DNA of 64,000 bases from Clarireedia homoeocarpa (lineage: Eukaryota > Ascomycota > Leotiomycetes > Helotiales > Rutstroemiaceae), in contig LNKV01000003.1 of NCBI GenBank assembly GCA_001465935.1, positions 812,363-876,362 of the forward strand. Direction: 5' to 3'. Below the pieces are notes generated by a model. It saw only the letters and a list, made by a program, of their open reading frames with translations. It had not been told where the DNA came from and searched no databases. This document shows, in pieces, positions 1-10,897 of the stretch. The translations under genes were made by a program, and so were the position numbers. Positions within the stretch are counted from its first letter, which is position 1. Every line of letters begins with the position of its first letter.

Positions 1-119
1 TCCGTACCTAGCCCTTAGTCCTCTACAAGTTTAGCCTACACACATTTAAGTAAACAGACAAAGAATGGATATAGGTTGAATCCCCTCGAAATGACGAAGC
101 TAACATATGAACTCAATAG

Positions 120-263
120 AACACCCAAGAAAGAAGTTTCATCGAGCAACAAATGGAGCTGTATAAGGGGACGGAATGTTTTAAGAATATGAATAGGGAG
201 GTTTTGAGGAAGAATGTGGAGGTTGTGGAGTATTTGAATGATTTGATTGAGATGTTTTGGTAG
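120..263 (+). CDS. C-terminal exon of an unknown protein entering from the left
   Basis: An acceptor-like AATAG ends at 119. An open frame then runs from 120 to a TAG at 261-263, giving about 47 residues rich in E, N, K and L that end in IEMFW. The composition (QQMELYKGTECF, then REVLRKNVEVVEYL) looks like an amphipathic helix, as at the end of a coiled-coil protein. No upstream exon can be followed: the first 119 bases have stops in all plausible frames and look like intron. I do not recognise the family. The alternative is a chance frame, because the stretch is short. Confidence 0.4.
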   Translation, partial: NTQERSFIEQQMELYKGTECFKNMNREVLRKNVEVVEYLNDLIEMFW

Positions 264-588
264 GAGGAGAGAGCGATATCACAAGAAAGACCTCAGAGGG
301 CAAGTGCATACTTCGAAATACTCAACACAGACGACAGACTGAACACAAGCACCACAAGCAAAGCAGCATAATTAATGTAAATTGACCATTTTCAACTACC
401 TGGCAATGATTAACTAGATATCCATTCTATTAATTCTCCATCATTGCCTATCTCTCCAATCACTCACTCATAAGGACTTTGGAAATCCTCTCATATATAT
501 AATATCCGTCCATCGCATCGCATTGCATCTCTTCAGCTCTCTTGCTGTGTTTCGATGGAGTAGGAGTATGTACAAGTTAGATATTTAG

Positions 589-610
589 ATACATACATAC
601 ATACATACAT
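589..610. repeat. ATAC tetranucleotide microsatellite
   Basis: About five tandem ATAC units, read directly from the sequence. They lie in the left intergenic region. Confidence 0.85.
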
Positions 611-775
611 AGTACTTCTTCACCTGCAGTCTCCTTCTGATCGAAGCCAATTAATTCACGGCACGGCACAGCGCAAGACAGGATACGAGAGGATAGGATA
701 GGATAGGTTATGACAGGATAGCAAAACTAAACACATATACGCACCTCGACAGAGACTATACGGGATCAGAAGCTG

Positions 776-798
776 ATATATATATATATATATATATA
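776..798. repeat. AT dinucleotide microsatellite
   Basis: An uninterrupted alternating AT tract of about 23 bases in the left intergenic region. Confidence 0.9.
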
Positions 799-2998
799 GA
801 CAGGTTGAGTGAGCACGCAAGTCGACCTGTCAAAGCACACAAAGCCTCCCGATCCCATAAGCCCAGCCCCCCATTGCCGAATCCATTAATGCTAAAAGAA
901 CATGCAGCTGTATAAACGAAAAAACATGTATGCCCCGATTAGTCCTCCTGGCGCACCGAAGTTCTACGCCAGCAGGGTGGACAGGACGGGTTGTCTAGAC
1001 CCTTTGCTTTGATCTTCCACTGAACGATAAATATATAAGTGACGCTCCAGTCCATTGATAATTGGCTGCAGGAGGTAGGCAATATGTGGTATTTGGTCTC
1101 TGGATGAGGAGAGGAGAGAGAAGGAAATGTGTATGTGAGGAGAAGGGAACGAGGAGAGTGCGTGCAATACAAACCGTTGGAAAGGTGGTTGATCCATCCA
1201 GCCGACCATCAACCCCATCGTCGCGATTGTAATCGTGGTCGATTGTGATTGTTCGTCCATCTTGTTCTTCATTCCCATTCTGGTGTGGAAAAAAAAATCT
1301 TCAAATAAAGCTTAAGCGAAACCCGCGCTTACTAATCCCCTTCCCAACCCCAGCCATTCATCCATCATCACACCATCCCCAAACCCGCCTAGTCCGCACG
1401 TGCATTAAATTTTTATCTTCCATTTCTTTCCTCTGCTCTTCTTCTCTTTCCTCTTTACACTTAACACGCATGATTAAATCAACCGCTTGAAATCCAAATC
1501 CATTCACCAACTGGCTAGTCGGTCATATTTGCATGCTAGAGTAACGATCAAGAGATCTGGGTGAGGCTACTGTATACTTCTGTATCGGGAGATCTGAGCT
1601 TCTTCTTTTGAGGGGGGTCTTGGATTTCCTGTGCTGAGCTGGTTTTACATTATATTTTATTTGGATTCTACTTTGTGTCTTTCTCGAGACGGATTGGTTG
1701 TGGTTGGGTATGGTGGATGGATGTGTTGAGTGGAAGGAAGGAAGGAAGGAAGACGACGTACGAAGCACGCAGCACGCAGCGAGGTAGGAAAGAGATGGAT
1801 GCGTGTAGGAATGAAGCTCCTGAGATTTGGACAATACAAGATAGATCTAACTGTCAATAGACAATACCAATGTCAGTTCACTATCATAGACATACATACC
1901 ATAACACACATATGCGTCCTCTCACCCTATCTCATCTCGCCTCCCTCTGTATCTCCCATGCCATCTCATAGCCCAAGCACCCACTTCCCCGCCCCCCTCG
2001 TAAACCTACTTCCCGCAGCACTCAATCACACGGTTCCTTGCATACCTCCCCGGTCGTAGCAACGCAACCCATCTCATCTCATCTCATCCCAAGCCAGCCC
2101 AGCCCATCTCATCCCAGCCCAACGGCCAGCACTCTCCATTCCCATTCCCACTTCCACTGTTTACGAGCATGGGGTAACAGCAAATATAGTCATTCATACA
2201 TGCAAGGCGAATCTAGCTCCTTATCCGCCATCCTATCTAATCTCGTGCTCACTTCCTCGTGCATTAAACCCATCCCGCTCCTACCCCATCCCATTCCATC
2301 TCACCCCATCTGCTCCTATCATACATACATACATACCATACCATACCACACTAAACCTCGTATCTCCCAGCCCAGCCCAGCCCACCACACCACAGCACAC
2401 CACTAGCCTTCCATCCACCCCCAAGCAACCCAGTCCAGTCCATCCCGTTCCAGTCCAGTCCAGCCCAACCCAACCCAACACCATACATACATGTGCGGTT
2501 GCCACCCCCATACATCCCATCCTGCATTCTGCATTCTGCATTCTGCCAATGTAAGCTACATCTACCATACCACCACAGCTACGACACGTTTACGCCCAGA
2601 TATATGCACAAACGGCGTAGACCAATTACCAGACCAGACCATCGCAATCACCATCACCGTCAAGATCAGAGCCTCAGTCTCAGATGAGATGAGATGAGAC
2701 GAACCAGTTACTTTTCATGATAGGTGCCCATACTCATTGCGGCTCAACACTGGGTTTCACACACATGATATATATATACACATAATATATACTGGGTACA
2801 ACCATGATTCTGATTCGCTGATTTGTTATTTGACCTGATCGAGGAGGAAAAAGAAAAAGACAAGAACCACAATCTAAATAAAAGTCTCCTACAAAACCTA
2901 CACACATTTTACTCCCATCGTACACAAATGCTGCATGCATGCATATTCCAGTGTTGAATCACCAAGCTCAAGCCAAAACTGCTATCCCTTCCCTTTGT

Positions 2999-3064
2999 TT
3001 CTTCCTTCCTTCCTTCCTTTCTTCCTTCCTTTCTTCATTTCTTGCTTGCTTGCTTGCTTGCTTG
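2999..3064. repeat. CTTC / GCTT tetranucleotide tracts
   Basis: Pyrimidine-rich CTTC repeats (about 2999-3040) run straight into GCTT repeats (about 3041-3064). They are next to each other but have different units. Confidence 0.85.
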
Positions 3065-3732
3065 GATACTCTTTCACCGAGCATGTAGAATAGAAAAGCC
3101 AGAAGAAAAAAATACATGAACAAGCTGGGCAACCCAAGCAATATTCCAATAAACTAAATAAAAACCATGTCAATCAAACCACCATGTCCTCTCACCAAAG
3201 AACGCTCAATTTCGCAGTGCTTAATTCATAATAGCATGTCATATTTCGTTCCAACAGAAAATTATGCCAGAAACGTCCAAGAAGAAAAAAGAAAACACTA
3301 ATTGAGAGAAAAACCAGGTGGTAGACATAATAATCTGTAGCTTCATGCGGCTAAGCTCACGAGAAAACTTCACAAATCTGGAAAAAGGTTGATGGAAGAT
3401 CCCTAGCATATGGCACATGCCCCATAACAAAATGCTTCACGGATGTGAAGGGGTTTCCGGCCTGTGGTGGGAAGTCCTAGGTAGAGTTCCATGCAATTTG
3501 GGGTATTGCGAGAGTTTCCAAACATCCAACGGAGAAGTAATAGATCCTTTCGGAAAGAAAGTTAACAGCAAAAGAAAATACGATTCAATGCTTGCCCGAA
3601 TTATATCCATTTGCTGTAATGGGTACAGCATCCAAGAACCGGCGTGAGTCCATGGGTAAAATGATCATTTCCTTCTTCGGCGTGGGTAACATACAATTTA
3701 AAAGTCGTAGAATCATAAAGAAAGATATCTAG

Positions 3733-4880
3733 TTATCCTCGGAAGCGGTTGCTTGCACTCCTTTCTTGAATTTGCTTTTCCGTCGTAACGTATAATCGGT
3801 CCAGGTAGGACATTGCTTCAGCATCCTTTAATATCTTGGCCACCTGGATACCAGCGGATATTAGTTGAAGAATGTTCCTGTCGTCCTTGAGTGGTCGTGA
3901 TTGATGTTTCGCAGCGTGTCTCATCTCCAGGCTGTTCTCCAATATGGTAACAAATTGTTTGATCTGTCCATTGTACAATACCCGGGCGGGTATGCGCCTC
4001 TTGGTGGCAAGACGCTTTAGAAGGTATACCCATTCTGTCCATTCTCTATCCTGGGGTCGCTCCACGGGCCGGCAGCTATCACTGAGAGGGATTGGAAATT
4101 GATATTTGGCAACAAAATCAAAGGCGCACTGTGACAGCCTATCATTGACTCGAGTGAGGACACTATCCTGCTCCTGCACAACCAGATTAGTTGGCAGATG
4201 GGGCAAGTCTCTCTCCTGTTGGGCAATATATTCCGGGGGTGGTCGTTGTAAAAACTGGTGTGGTCCATCGAATTCATCCCTATTAGATGGCCGCCTTTGT
4301 GAGTGACCCTTTCCATCACTTCTGGCTTTTCCTGCCGCCCTGGTAGGTGGCTCAATTGCATAATCCGTTGGGCTTGGTGATGTAACATAATCATCCATAT
4401 AGGTCTCGGGTGAGACTCTACCTTGAGGTTCCCAGCTGGGCCCTTGGCTTGTGTAAGAACCATAACTTGGTCCGGTCGTCCCATACACGTTGGACGACGG
4501 TCCAAGGCTATAAGCATTAGAGCTGTAAACTGAATTCGAACGGGCGACGGTGCTCGGAGTAATCGGTGCTGTGATAGAAGTATACGATGCGGCCGTGATT
4601 TCTGGTGCATAAGATGCGCTTCGAGGTTGGAGTTCAGCTTCCTTTCTTGACCTGTTTCAGAATGAGAATAGTCTTCTTACCTCGACACTGGATAGTAGGA
4701 TCCGTCAAAACTTGTACGATTGCTTGTTGAAAATGCGGAGCTTGGCGGATAATCAGCTTTGAGCCCTCCATTCTGTATCTTCATCCCATACCTTCTCGGA
4801 GGCTCCGGTAGCGTAGTGGGAATTGGGCGACCATAACCAAAATCCGGCTGGATGTGAATACTTCTTCTTGAAGCCATCAT
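3733..4880 (-). CDS. Unknown fungal protein, disordered N-terminal half and helical C-terminal half
   Basis: Two exons on the minus strand. Exon 1 (4881-4681 side, start ATG at 4880) encodes a basic, proline-rich start (MMASRRSIHIQP). Exon 2 runs down to the stop at 3733. The donor GTAAGA at 4680 is clear. The acceptor is not: candidates leave introns of 29, 35 or 62 nt, all in phase. The 62-nt choice (exon 2 from 4618, total 361 aa) is the only normal length. The first ~200 residues are rich in S, T, Y and P. The last ~150 are probably helical and better ordered, containing WTEWVYLLKRLATKRRIP and a terminal NRFRG. No domain is recognised. It converges on the empty left region. Confidence 0.65.
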
Positions 4881-7745
4881 CTTGAGCTATCAAGTTCAAA
4901 CACGAAAGTCTGGATTGAGAAAAAAACAATTCAGAGTGGAATATATCAGGAAAGTCCCCTTCGTCGGATGACGGTTAAATCCAAATGGTTCCTAAAGTGG
5001 TACTATAGACGGCGTTATAGATTGTTGTGATAAAAAAATGGGTCCAGCAAGGATATCCAGATCCAGGAACAGGGGCGGTGAGAATACCAGGTGATCAAAG
5101 GGGTTTCTGTATTGCTTTCGAAACAACAAAACCTTTATGCTGTGTGTTGGAGAGATGAAAGGCAAGGCCAGCCCTGACTATATAGTCAGAAGAAGAAGAT
5201 ATTGAAGCTCACTCGAAGCTATGGATATCGGATCTTAATCTTCGGGACCTAAAGCACCGTCTAAGCGACGATCAAGAAATGTCTTGGAGCTTTGGCGAAA
5301 GATGAACATGATCTGAGCTGCATCGGGATTTTTTGTGTTCCCATTTGTCGAGAACAATGAATTTCTTTTTTGGTCCATTGCCCCATGGGAACGCGTCGGG
5401 GATAGAACATCGGAGAAGAAGTTGCGAATAATTACTCGGTGTTGGATGAGATCGTCGCCGGCGATTCTGTTTTTGCGATTATTGCATCAAACGCACCACG
5501 AGGTGCGAGACGCCAAATCGTGTTACCAAGGGCAGACCTCGTAGCTCGGTGCATGTTGTCCGCTGTGCTGTGTGGATTGGTGGCTGGATCAGGCATCAAT
5601 TGGGCAAAGACACCCTTATTCGCTGAGAGTAGAGTGTGACGAGACAGGCAAGTAATATTGGTCCCGTCCAAACAAGCAAGCTTGCAACATAACTTAGCAA
5701 TAAGGAACCAGGCGTGGCAAGTGCAGGAAGTGTGAGAATTGTGGGAGAGAGCTTGTTTGAGTGGGCAAGGAAGACCTTGGGCGTACTTCGTATGGGGTAG
5801 ACTAAATCTCCGGGCGGTGACGGGCGTTCACTTCTAAAAGAACGGCTAATTAGTAATGAGTGCCCAGTCTCCAGTGCAGCGTTCTACTGCGATTGTGCCG
5901 GTCCCGTACGAAGTATGTCCTGTAGAGTGGTTACCGGAAGCCTGGTTGGGCATAAAGGCGTCAATGAGCCCAATCAATGCATTAATGCCTATTCGCAAGT
6001 GCTACACACTCAAGCTGGGCGTAAAATGATAAGTCCAGTCGGATGATCTGCTCGATACCTCGGTCGCACTGTGGCAAATATACTTTGTTTCTGCATATTT
6101 TGGATATTTGGGAAGATGGCTGGAAATGGCTGGAAATGGAAAAGAGGTATTCTTGTTGTAACACCTCCACCTATGAACACAGTGTATGCTCAATTTGATG
6201 CGCGGCTGGAAAATAGCTGCTGTGTTTTGCCCTGTAAGAGAGAGCCCGGATATGTGGTGGTGTGTTGGACAACAAGTGTCCGCTTCAAAGAAGGCAAGGA
6301 TTTTCCCGTGAGCCGAGAATTACCATGATGGTTATCCTCGCTATTCGTTGACTGACAAGTAAGCCGGAAAGAAAAAGGATGCTTCAGACGGACCAGCCTT
6401 TCAAACGTCTGTCGTTTGTACGCTGAAGCTATAATACGATTGCTATGCTTCTGTCTCTTATTATTGGTGGTCCAGCTTGTCATCTCGTTGCTCGGCCGTT
6501 TCCCCAGCACTTGTCTATATGAATTGAGGGTACCATGTCGTCACTTGTAAAGGCATTGTATGGCTGATGTGTTAGATATTATCACCTCCAAACCGGGCAA
6601 ATCCTTTGCATGTTTAAGATTATCTGGATCGAATGACAAATGGCAATTTCATGCAGTAGAACGTCGAAAATTCTCGAAGACGAATCGAAGCAGTGCGTGG
6701 CTTCGTCTGCAACGTCAACCCATGCGAAATCTGTACTGGGGTGGTTCAATTAAGAAGGATATGCCGACCATCATATTTTGACAAGGCGCCGGTTTGAAAT
6801 TGTCGTCAATACGTGGTTAGGAACACACAAGAAGAGTTCGTGTCAACTAAGATCGGCACTGCGCAAATGCTCGCGTGGTAAACAATATCGAACATGTCAT
6901 CGGTGGCATTCAGCCTTGTCCGCGAGGAGTTCGTGAAAGAAGATCAGTCCTTGGCAACATGTATGGGTGACATCGAGAAGCCTGTGTAGAAAACGCTCGA
7001 GTCAGCGCCAGAAGTGAGTTGGATAAAGGAAATATCTGGTAACGTAATGCTATTGATCGGGGTAGAAGGTTTAGACTTTCCGAAGCAGCTTTGGAATCCT
7101 TGCTGTGCAGAGAACTAATGTGCGGATTCGTTGTAATACATACGACGAGTGAGAAGTAGGACCGAGAAGCTATTCACTGCGTAATGAGTCTTAACATTCG
7201 GAGAAGTTGTCGTGGAACAGGTGAATGGAAAGGAGAAGGATAGGACTAGGAGAAGTAGAAGTAGAAACATCAAGTGCCACATGCATCTATCTCACATTTT
7301 GGGGATTGGTAGGGTTTCGAGAAGAAAAGAAAGCGAACAGTAGCATGAATAAATCAGGCAAAAAGAGGAGGAAGAAGAACATGAACATGAACAAGAACAT
7401 GAACAAGAAGAAGTTGCTACGTGTATATTGCGTTGCCTTTATTCTGCCTCGTTCCGTGGTGTGGTTTGCTCAACTCAGATATGGAAGTTCGAGGTCGAGT
7501 CGAGGTGGTCGAGGTCGAGGTCGAGGTCGAGGTCGAGGTCGAGGCTGGCATCTGGGCTGCCGACCAATCACTCCGCGGCCGACTTTCGAAATCGTCTATT
7601 GTGGTGTCATGGCATGGCACGCTAATGATAAGCCCCTACCGTTCAAAATATTTCATTGCCATTGATTGAGCTTCATCACCAACCTCAACTTCTCCCCTTC
7701 TCTCCCTTCTCTCCCTTCTCTTCGTCCATGAATGTCTTCTCGAGT
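4881..7745. other. Intergenic, no supported gene
   Basis: This contains the 5' flank of the 3733-4880 gene and that of the NTF2-like gene. Frames of 60-146 codons exist on both strands, but none has coding character or splice support. A GGTCGA-type hexamer array lies at 7490-7545, and C/T-rich DNA at 7690-7725 sits just upstream of the NTF2-like start. Confidence 0.6.
7490..7545. repeat. GGTCGA hexanucleotide tandem repeat
   Basis: Tandem GAGGTC/GGTCGA units with one imperfect interruption (GGTGGTC), about eight to nine copies. The apparent RGRGRG/SRSRSR peptides across it on either strand are products of the repeat. Confidence 0.9.
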
Positions 7746-8240
7746 ATGGCACCAAGTAAAGAGACTCTAAAAAGTCGAGCGGTTGAATTCTGTCAATCTT
7801 TTGTAGACGGCATATCACCCGACAGCATTCTCTCGCGACACTTCTCCAGCAGTCCAAGAATCACTGAACATGGTCCTCAAAAATCTGAGCTGCCCTTCCT
7901 GGGAAAGACATTCTGGGGTCGAAAATCCGACTCAATCAGTGCTGGGAATCAAACTTGCGACGACTATTTCACAATTCTCTCCCAAACATTGAAATTCGAA
8001 CCTTCACCCACAACTTTCCCATCCCCAGAATCTTTCACTGTTGATGAGACATGCGAGATCAACGGGAAGAAAGGCGTGGTGAGTGTTGTTGCGAATGGAG
8101 CTTTCAGAAGTGTTGATACGGGGAAGGGATGGGATGAAGCTTTCATATATCGTCTCAGTGAGTTCGACAATGAGGGTAAAATTGGGCATTGGGAAATTTG
8201 GGCTGATACATATTCCGCTTGGGAAGCCGTTCATGCTTGA
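7746..8240 (+). CDS. NTF2-like (SnoaL-like) domain protein
   Basis: Single exon encoding about 164 residues from ATG 7746. An in-frame ATG at 7728 would add six residues, and the later one fits the usual MAPSKETL-type start. A helical start (KSRAVEFCQSFVDGISPDSILSRHF) is followed by a conserved-looking LPFLGKTFWG turn, then alternating beta strands ending in IGHWEIWADTYSAWEAVHA. Length and helix-then-sheet order match the cone-shaped NTF2/SnoaL fold, a small cytosolic superfamily with varied binding or isomerase roles. No catalytic residues can be assigned. The next gene, an MFS pump on the same strand, starts 450 bp downstream. Any link between the two is speculative. Confidence 0.75.
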   Translation: MAPSKETLKSRAVEFCQSFVDGISPDSILSRHFSSSPRITEHGPQKSELPFLGKTFWGRKSDSISAGNQTCDDYFTILSQTLKFEPSPTTFPSPESFTVDETCEINGKKGVVSVVANGAFRSVDTGKGWDEAFIYRLSEFDNEGKIGHWEIWADTYSAWEAVHA

Positions 8241-8690
8241 CGATATGAGCCAAGTCGTGGATGTATTAATTTCGTCTCGCGCATCGCCTTGGTGATGTCA
8301 CAACCAGAGCTCTTCAAGTCTCATATCTTCAACTTGCAGCCTCATTGGGAGATGCTTCCATATTGCACCCGATAGGTCAATTCGACCCCCCCATCCAAAG
8401 AACTGTGCATCAAACCCAATCCAGACCGGCGAATTAAGCCATCGCTTCTTCCCAGGGGTGCCAAAAATTAGCAGCGCGGGGGAATCAACTTACGCGTACT
8501 CACGCACTATTCAGCTGCCACAGTCCCTTTCCGGCAGCTGGTTACACAAAACTCTAGCATTTTTCAAGCTGGGGGTATGGCCTTCATCAGATAAAAAAAC
8601 GGTCTTTAATCCCATCTTTTCCGTCTGTACTTCCATGTAGATTCGAGTCTGTTCTCACCTGGAGCAGCACATTCGTTTCATCACCATACC
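8241..8690. other. Intergenic, promoter side of MFS gene
   Basis: 450 bp between two same-strand genes. No ORF or repeat of note. It must hold the terminator of the NTF2-like gene and the promoter of the MFS gene, but I cannot point to exact sites. Confidence 0.5.
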
Positions 8691-10456
8691 ATGTCTTCTA
8701 GTATGATCCAAAGTCATGAGTCGAAAGCGGAAATTCAGCAAGTATCAGATCTAGAGATAGCTGCAGGAAAGACATCTAAGAATGGAATTCTACTGCGTCC
8801 TCAACCGACTAATGATCCTAATGATCCCCTAGTAAGTTTTCTATCTAAACACTACTAGGGGGTACACTGCTCACCACTCACTAGAACTGGACATCAACCA
8901 AAAAATACGCAACCTACATTACAATATGTATATTCGCCTTCCTAACCATGCTCAACTCCTCCAACTTCACCCTCGCCATCATCCCCGTAGCCCACGACCT
9001 CCACACAAGCACCACCCGCGCCGGCTACCTCACCTCCCTGCAACTCCTTGCCATGGGTCTTGGCAACCTCTTCTGGGTGCCTCTCATACGCATCACCGGC
9101 AAGCGCCCCGCATACCTCATTTCCCTGCTCCTGTTAGCCATAACCAACATATGGGGCTACTTCTGCAGCACCTACGCCAATCTCCTCGTCTCCCGTCTGA
9201 TCGGTGGCTTCGCCGTCGCAACCGCCGATGCGCCCGTGCCAGGCATGGTCGCTGATCTGTTCTTCTTCCACGAGAGAGGCCACTGTATGATGATGTTCCA
9301 CACGGCCTTCAGCACAGGCGTGTTCCTCGGTCCTTTGATCAATGGGTATATAGTGCAGTATGCGGGCTGGCGCTGGATGTTGGGCTTCACGGCCATCGCA
9401 GCTAGCGCGACGTTTCTAGTGGGTATCTTTACTATCCATGAGTCTGCCTATGCGAGGGAGAAGGCCGATCTGAATAAATCCGCGCTGGAGTATCCGCCAG
9501 AGAGGAGTTGGAAGGAGGAACTTTCTTTGACGCTGGGTTATGACCGGGAAGCGTCATTTGGGAAATGGGTCTGGAGTACGCTGGCGATTCTAGGTTATCC
9601 GCCAGTTTTGGTTGTGGGTTTAACGATTGGGGTTTGTGTTGGCTGGTGAGTTACCTATCCTCTTCCATGGAATCCCCTGACCTCTACTCAGTTAATATCT
9701 AACCCTACCTCTCTCTCTCTCTCTCTTTCTAGGAATATATCCGTCCAACTAACCTCCACCCTAACCTTCACCGCCGCCCCCTACCACTGGTCCACGCACC
9801 AACTCGGCCTCCTCTCCATATCCGGCTTTATCGGCGCCGTGATCTCTTTCTTCATCGGCGGCCACCTAATCGATATCATCGCAACGCGTATGACCGCCCA
9901 CAAAGGCGGTTCGCCCGAACCCGAGTACCGTCTCCTGGCGATGATCTTCCCAGCTCTGATCGGGCCCATGGGCGTCCTGACTTTTGGTCTGGTGATCGCG
10001 CATCAGAAACATTGGATTGGTGCAGCGGCCGGGTATGCTATGTTGGGTTTTGGGCTGAATGTGGCGAGTAATGTGGTGGTTACTTATGCGGTGGATGCGT
10101 ATCGGCCGGTATGTAAATTCTTCTTTCACATATCTATTTCCTCCCCTCCAGTTTTTTCCCAGCCCTCTGCATCCCGCTTCTTCTTGCTCAGCTAATATTC
10201 CTTGCAGATCACAAGCGAAGTAATAACCATCGTCTTCATCACCCGCAACGTCATGGCTTGCATTTTCTCCCTCTACATCGCCTCCTGGATCGACACCCAA
10301 GGCACAGCCAGCGCATTTGGCGAAATGGTGGGTATTCAATATGCAATCTTTTCTCTATCTGCTGTGCTGTATTTCTTCGGGAAAGGTATCCGGAAGTGGA
10401 CGGGTACGTTTGGTCCTATGAAAGAGGTTTCGTTGCGCACGGAGGAGATCCGGTAG
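8691..10456 (+). CDS. MFS transporter (DHA1-like), 508 aa
   Basis: Four exons: 8691-8831, 8885-9645, 9733-10108 and 10208-10456. All junctions are GT/AG and phase-consistent, giving 508 residues. The N-terminal tail is short and cytosolic, followed by about 12 hydrophobic segments. The first begins near NWTSTKKYATYITICIF. The loop after TM2 carries the MFS-typical basic turn (IRITGKRPAYL), and a proline-rich motif after TM4-5 (GPLINGYIVQYAGWRWML) matches the antiporter motif C region plus the usual GWRW. It probably acts as a proton-coupled exporter at the plasma membrane. The substrate is unknown. It is not embedded in a biosynthetic cluster. Confidence 0.9.
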
Positions 10457-10897
10457 TAGGATGAATATTCAAGGTGTTTTGTTACATTGTGCTGTATATT
10501 CTATGTAAAGGATGGTGTAAATCATGATTCGCTTATGAACGCTATGCTCCGTGTATATAGATGCCCGTCCGTCAGTCTCTCTCGCGCCGAATAACAGAGT
10601 AAATAAGAAAACGGATAAATAGAAAACGTAACCGTCCATGCTCTATGCCCCCTTTGCCTTCCCCAGCTGTTGGGAATGGTCGTCTATTAGTGGTTCGCTT
10701 AGACAGGCGGAAAGCTCCGACATAGAGTTTTCAGCCACAAATAGTTTCGTAGCTGTCCATAGTTGATCAAGAACTAAGACCAAGTACAACCAGCCAGAGC
10801 GTCCCAAATAAGGGTGACGCCAGTGGCTACGTACCGGGTCTACCCACACCAACACCGTGTAACCTCCTGATCACCAACCAAGAGACAAGGTAAAAGA
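10457..10897. other. Short convergent gap
   Basis: 441 bp between the 3' ends of the MFS gene (+) and MCU (-). It should hold both polyadenylation regions. No other feature seen. Confidence 0.5.

Larger units (their letters stand above)
264..3732. other. 3.5-kb low-complexity intergenic region
   Basis: No convincing gene is seen on either strand. The stretch is unusually rich in short tandem repeats: ATAC repeats at 589-610, GGATA-type repeats at 681-720, an AT run at 776-798, CATCT/CCAGC-type pyrimidine tracts at about 2060-2480, GCATTCT repeated three times at about 2524-2545, and CTTC then GCTT runs at about 2999-3064. The plus strand is C/T-rich from about 1300 to 2700. Open frames in it are translated repeats (W/G-rich or H/S/P-rich) and lack gene structure. 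It separates two 3' ends, so it is not an obvious promoter. Confidence 0.6.

Noticed and set aside
2038..2568. Frames giving S/H/P-rich (plus) and G/W-rich (minus) peptides of 95-122 residues
   Set aside because: Translated low-complexity DNA on both strands of the same repeats; no domain, no splice sites, no start context.
7225..7669. Overlapping plus- and minus-strand frames of 65-146 codons
   Set aside because: They arise because the GGTCGA hexamer array is stop-free in several frames; the peptides are RG, RS or STS repeats with no flanking gene structure.
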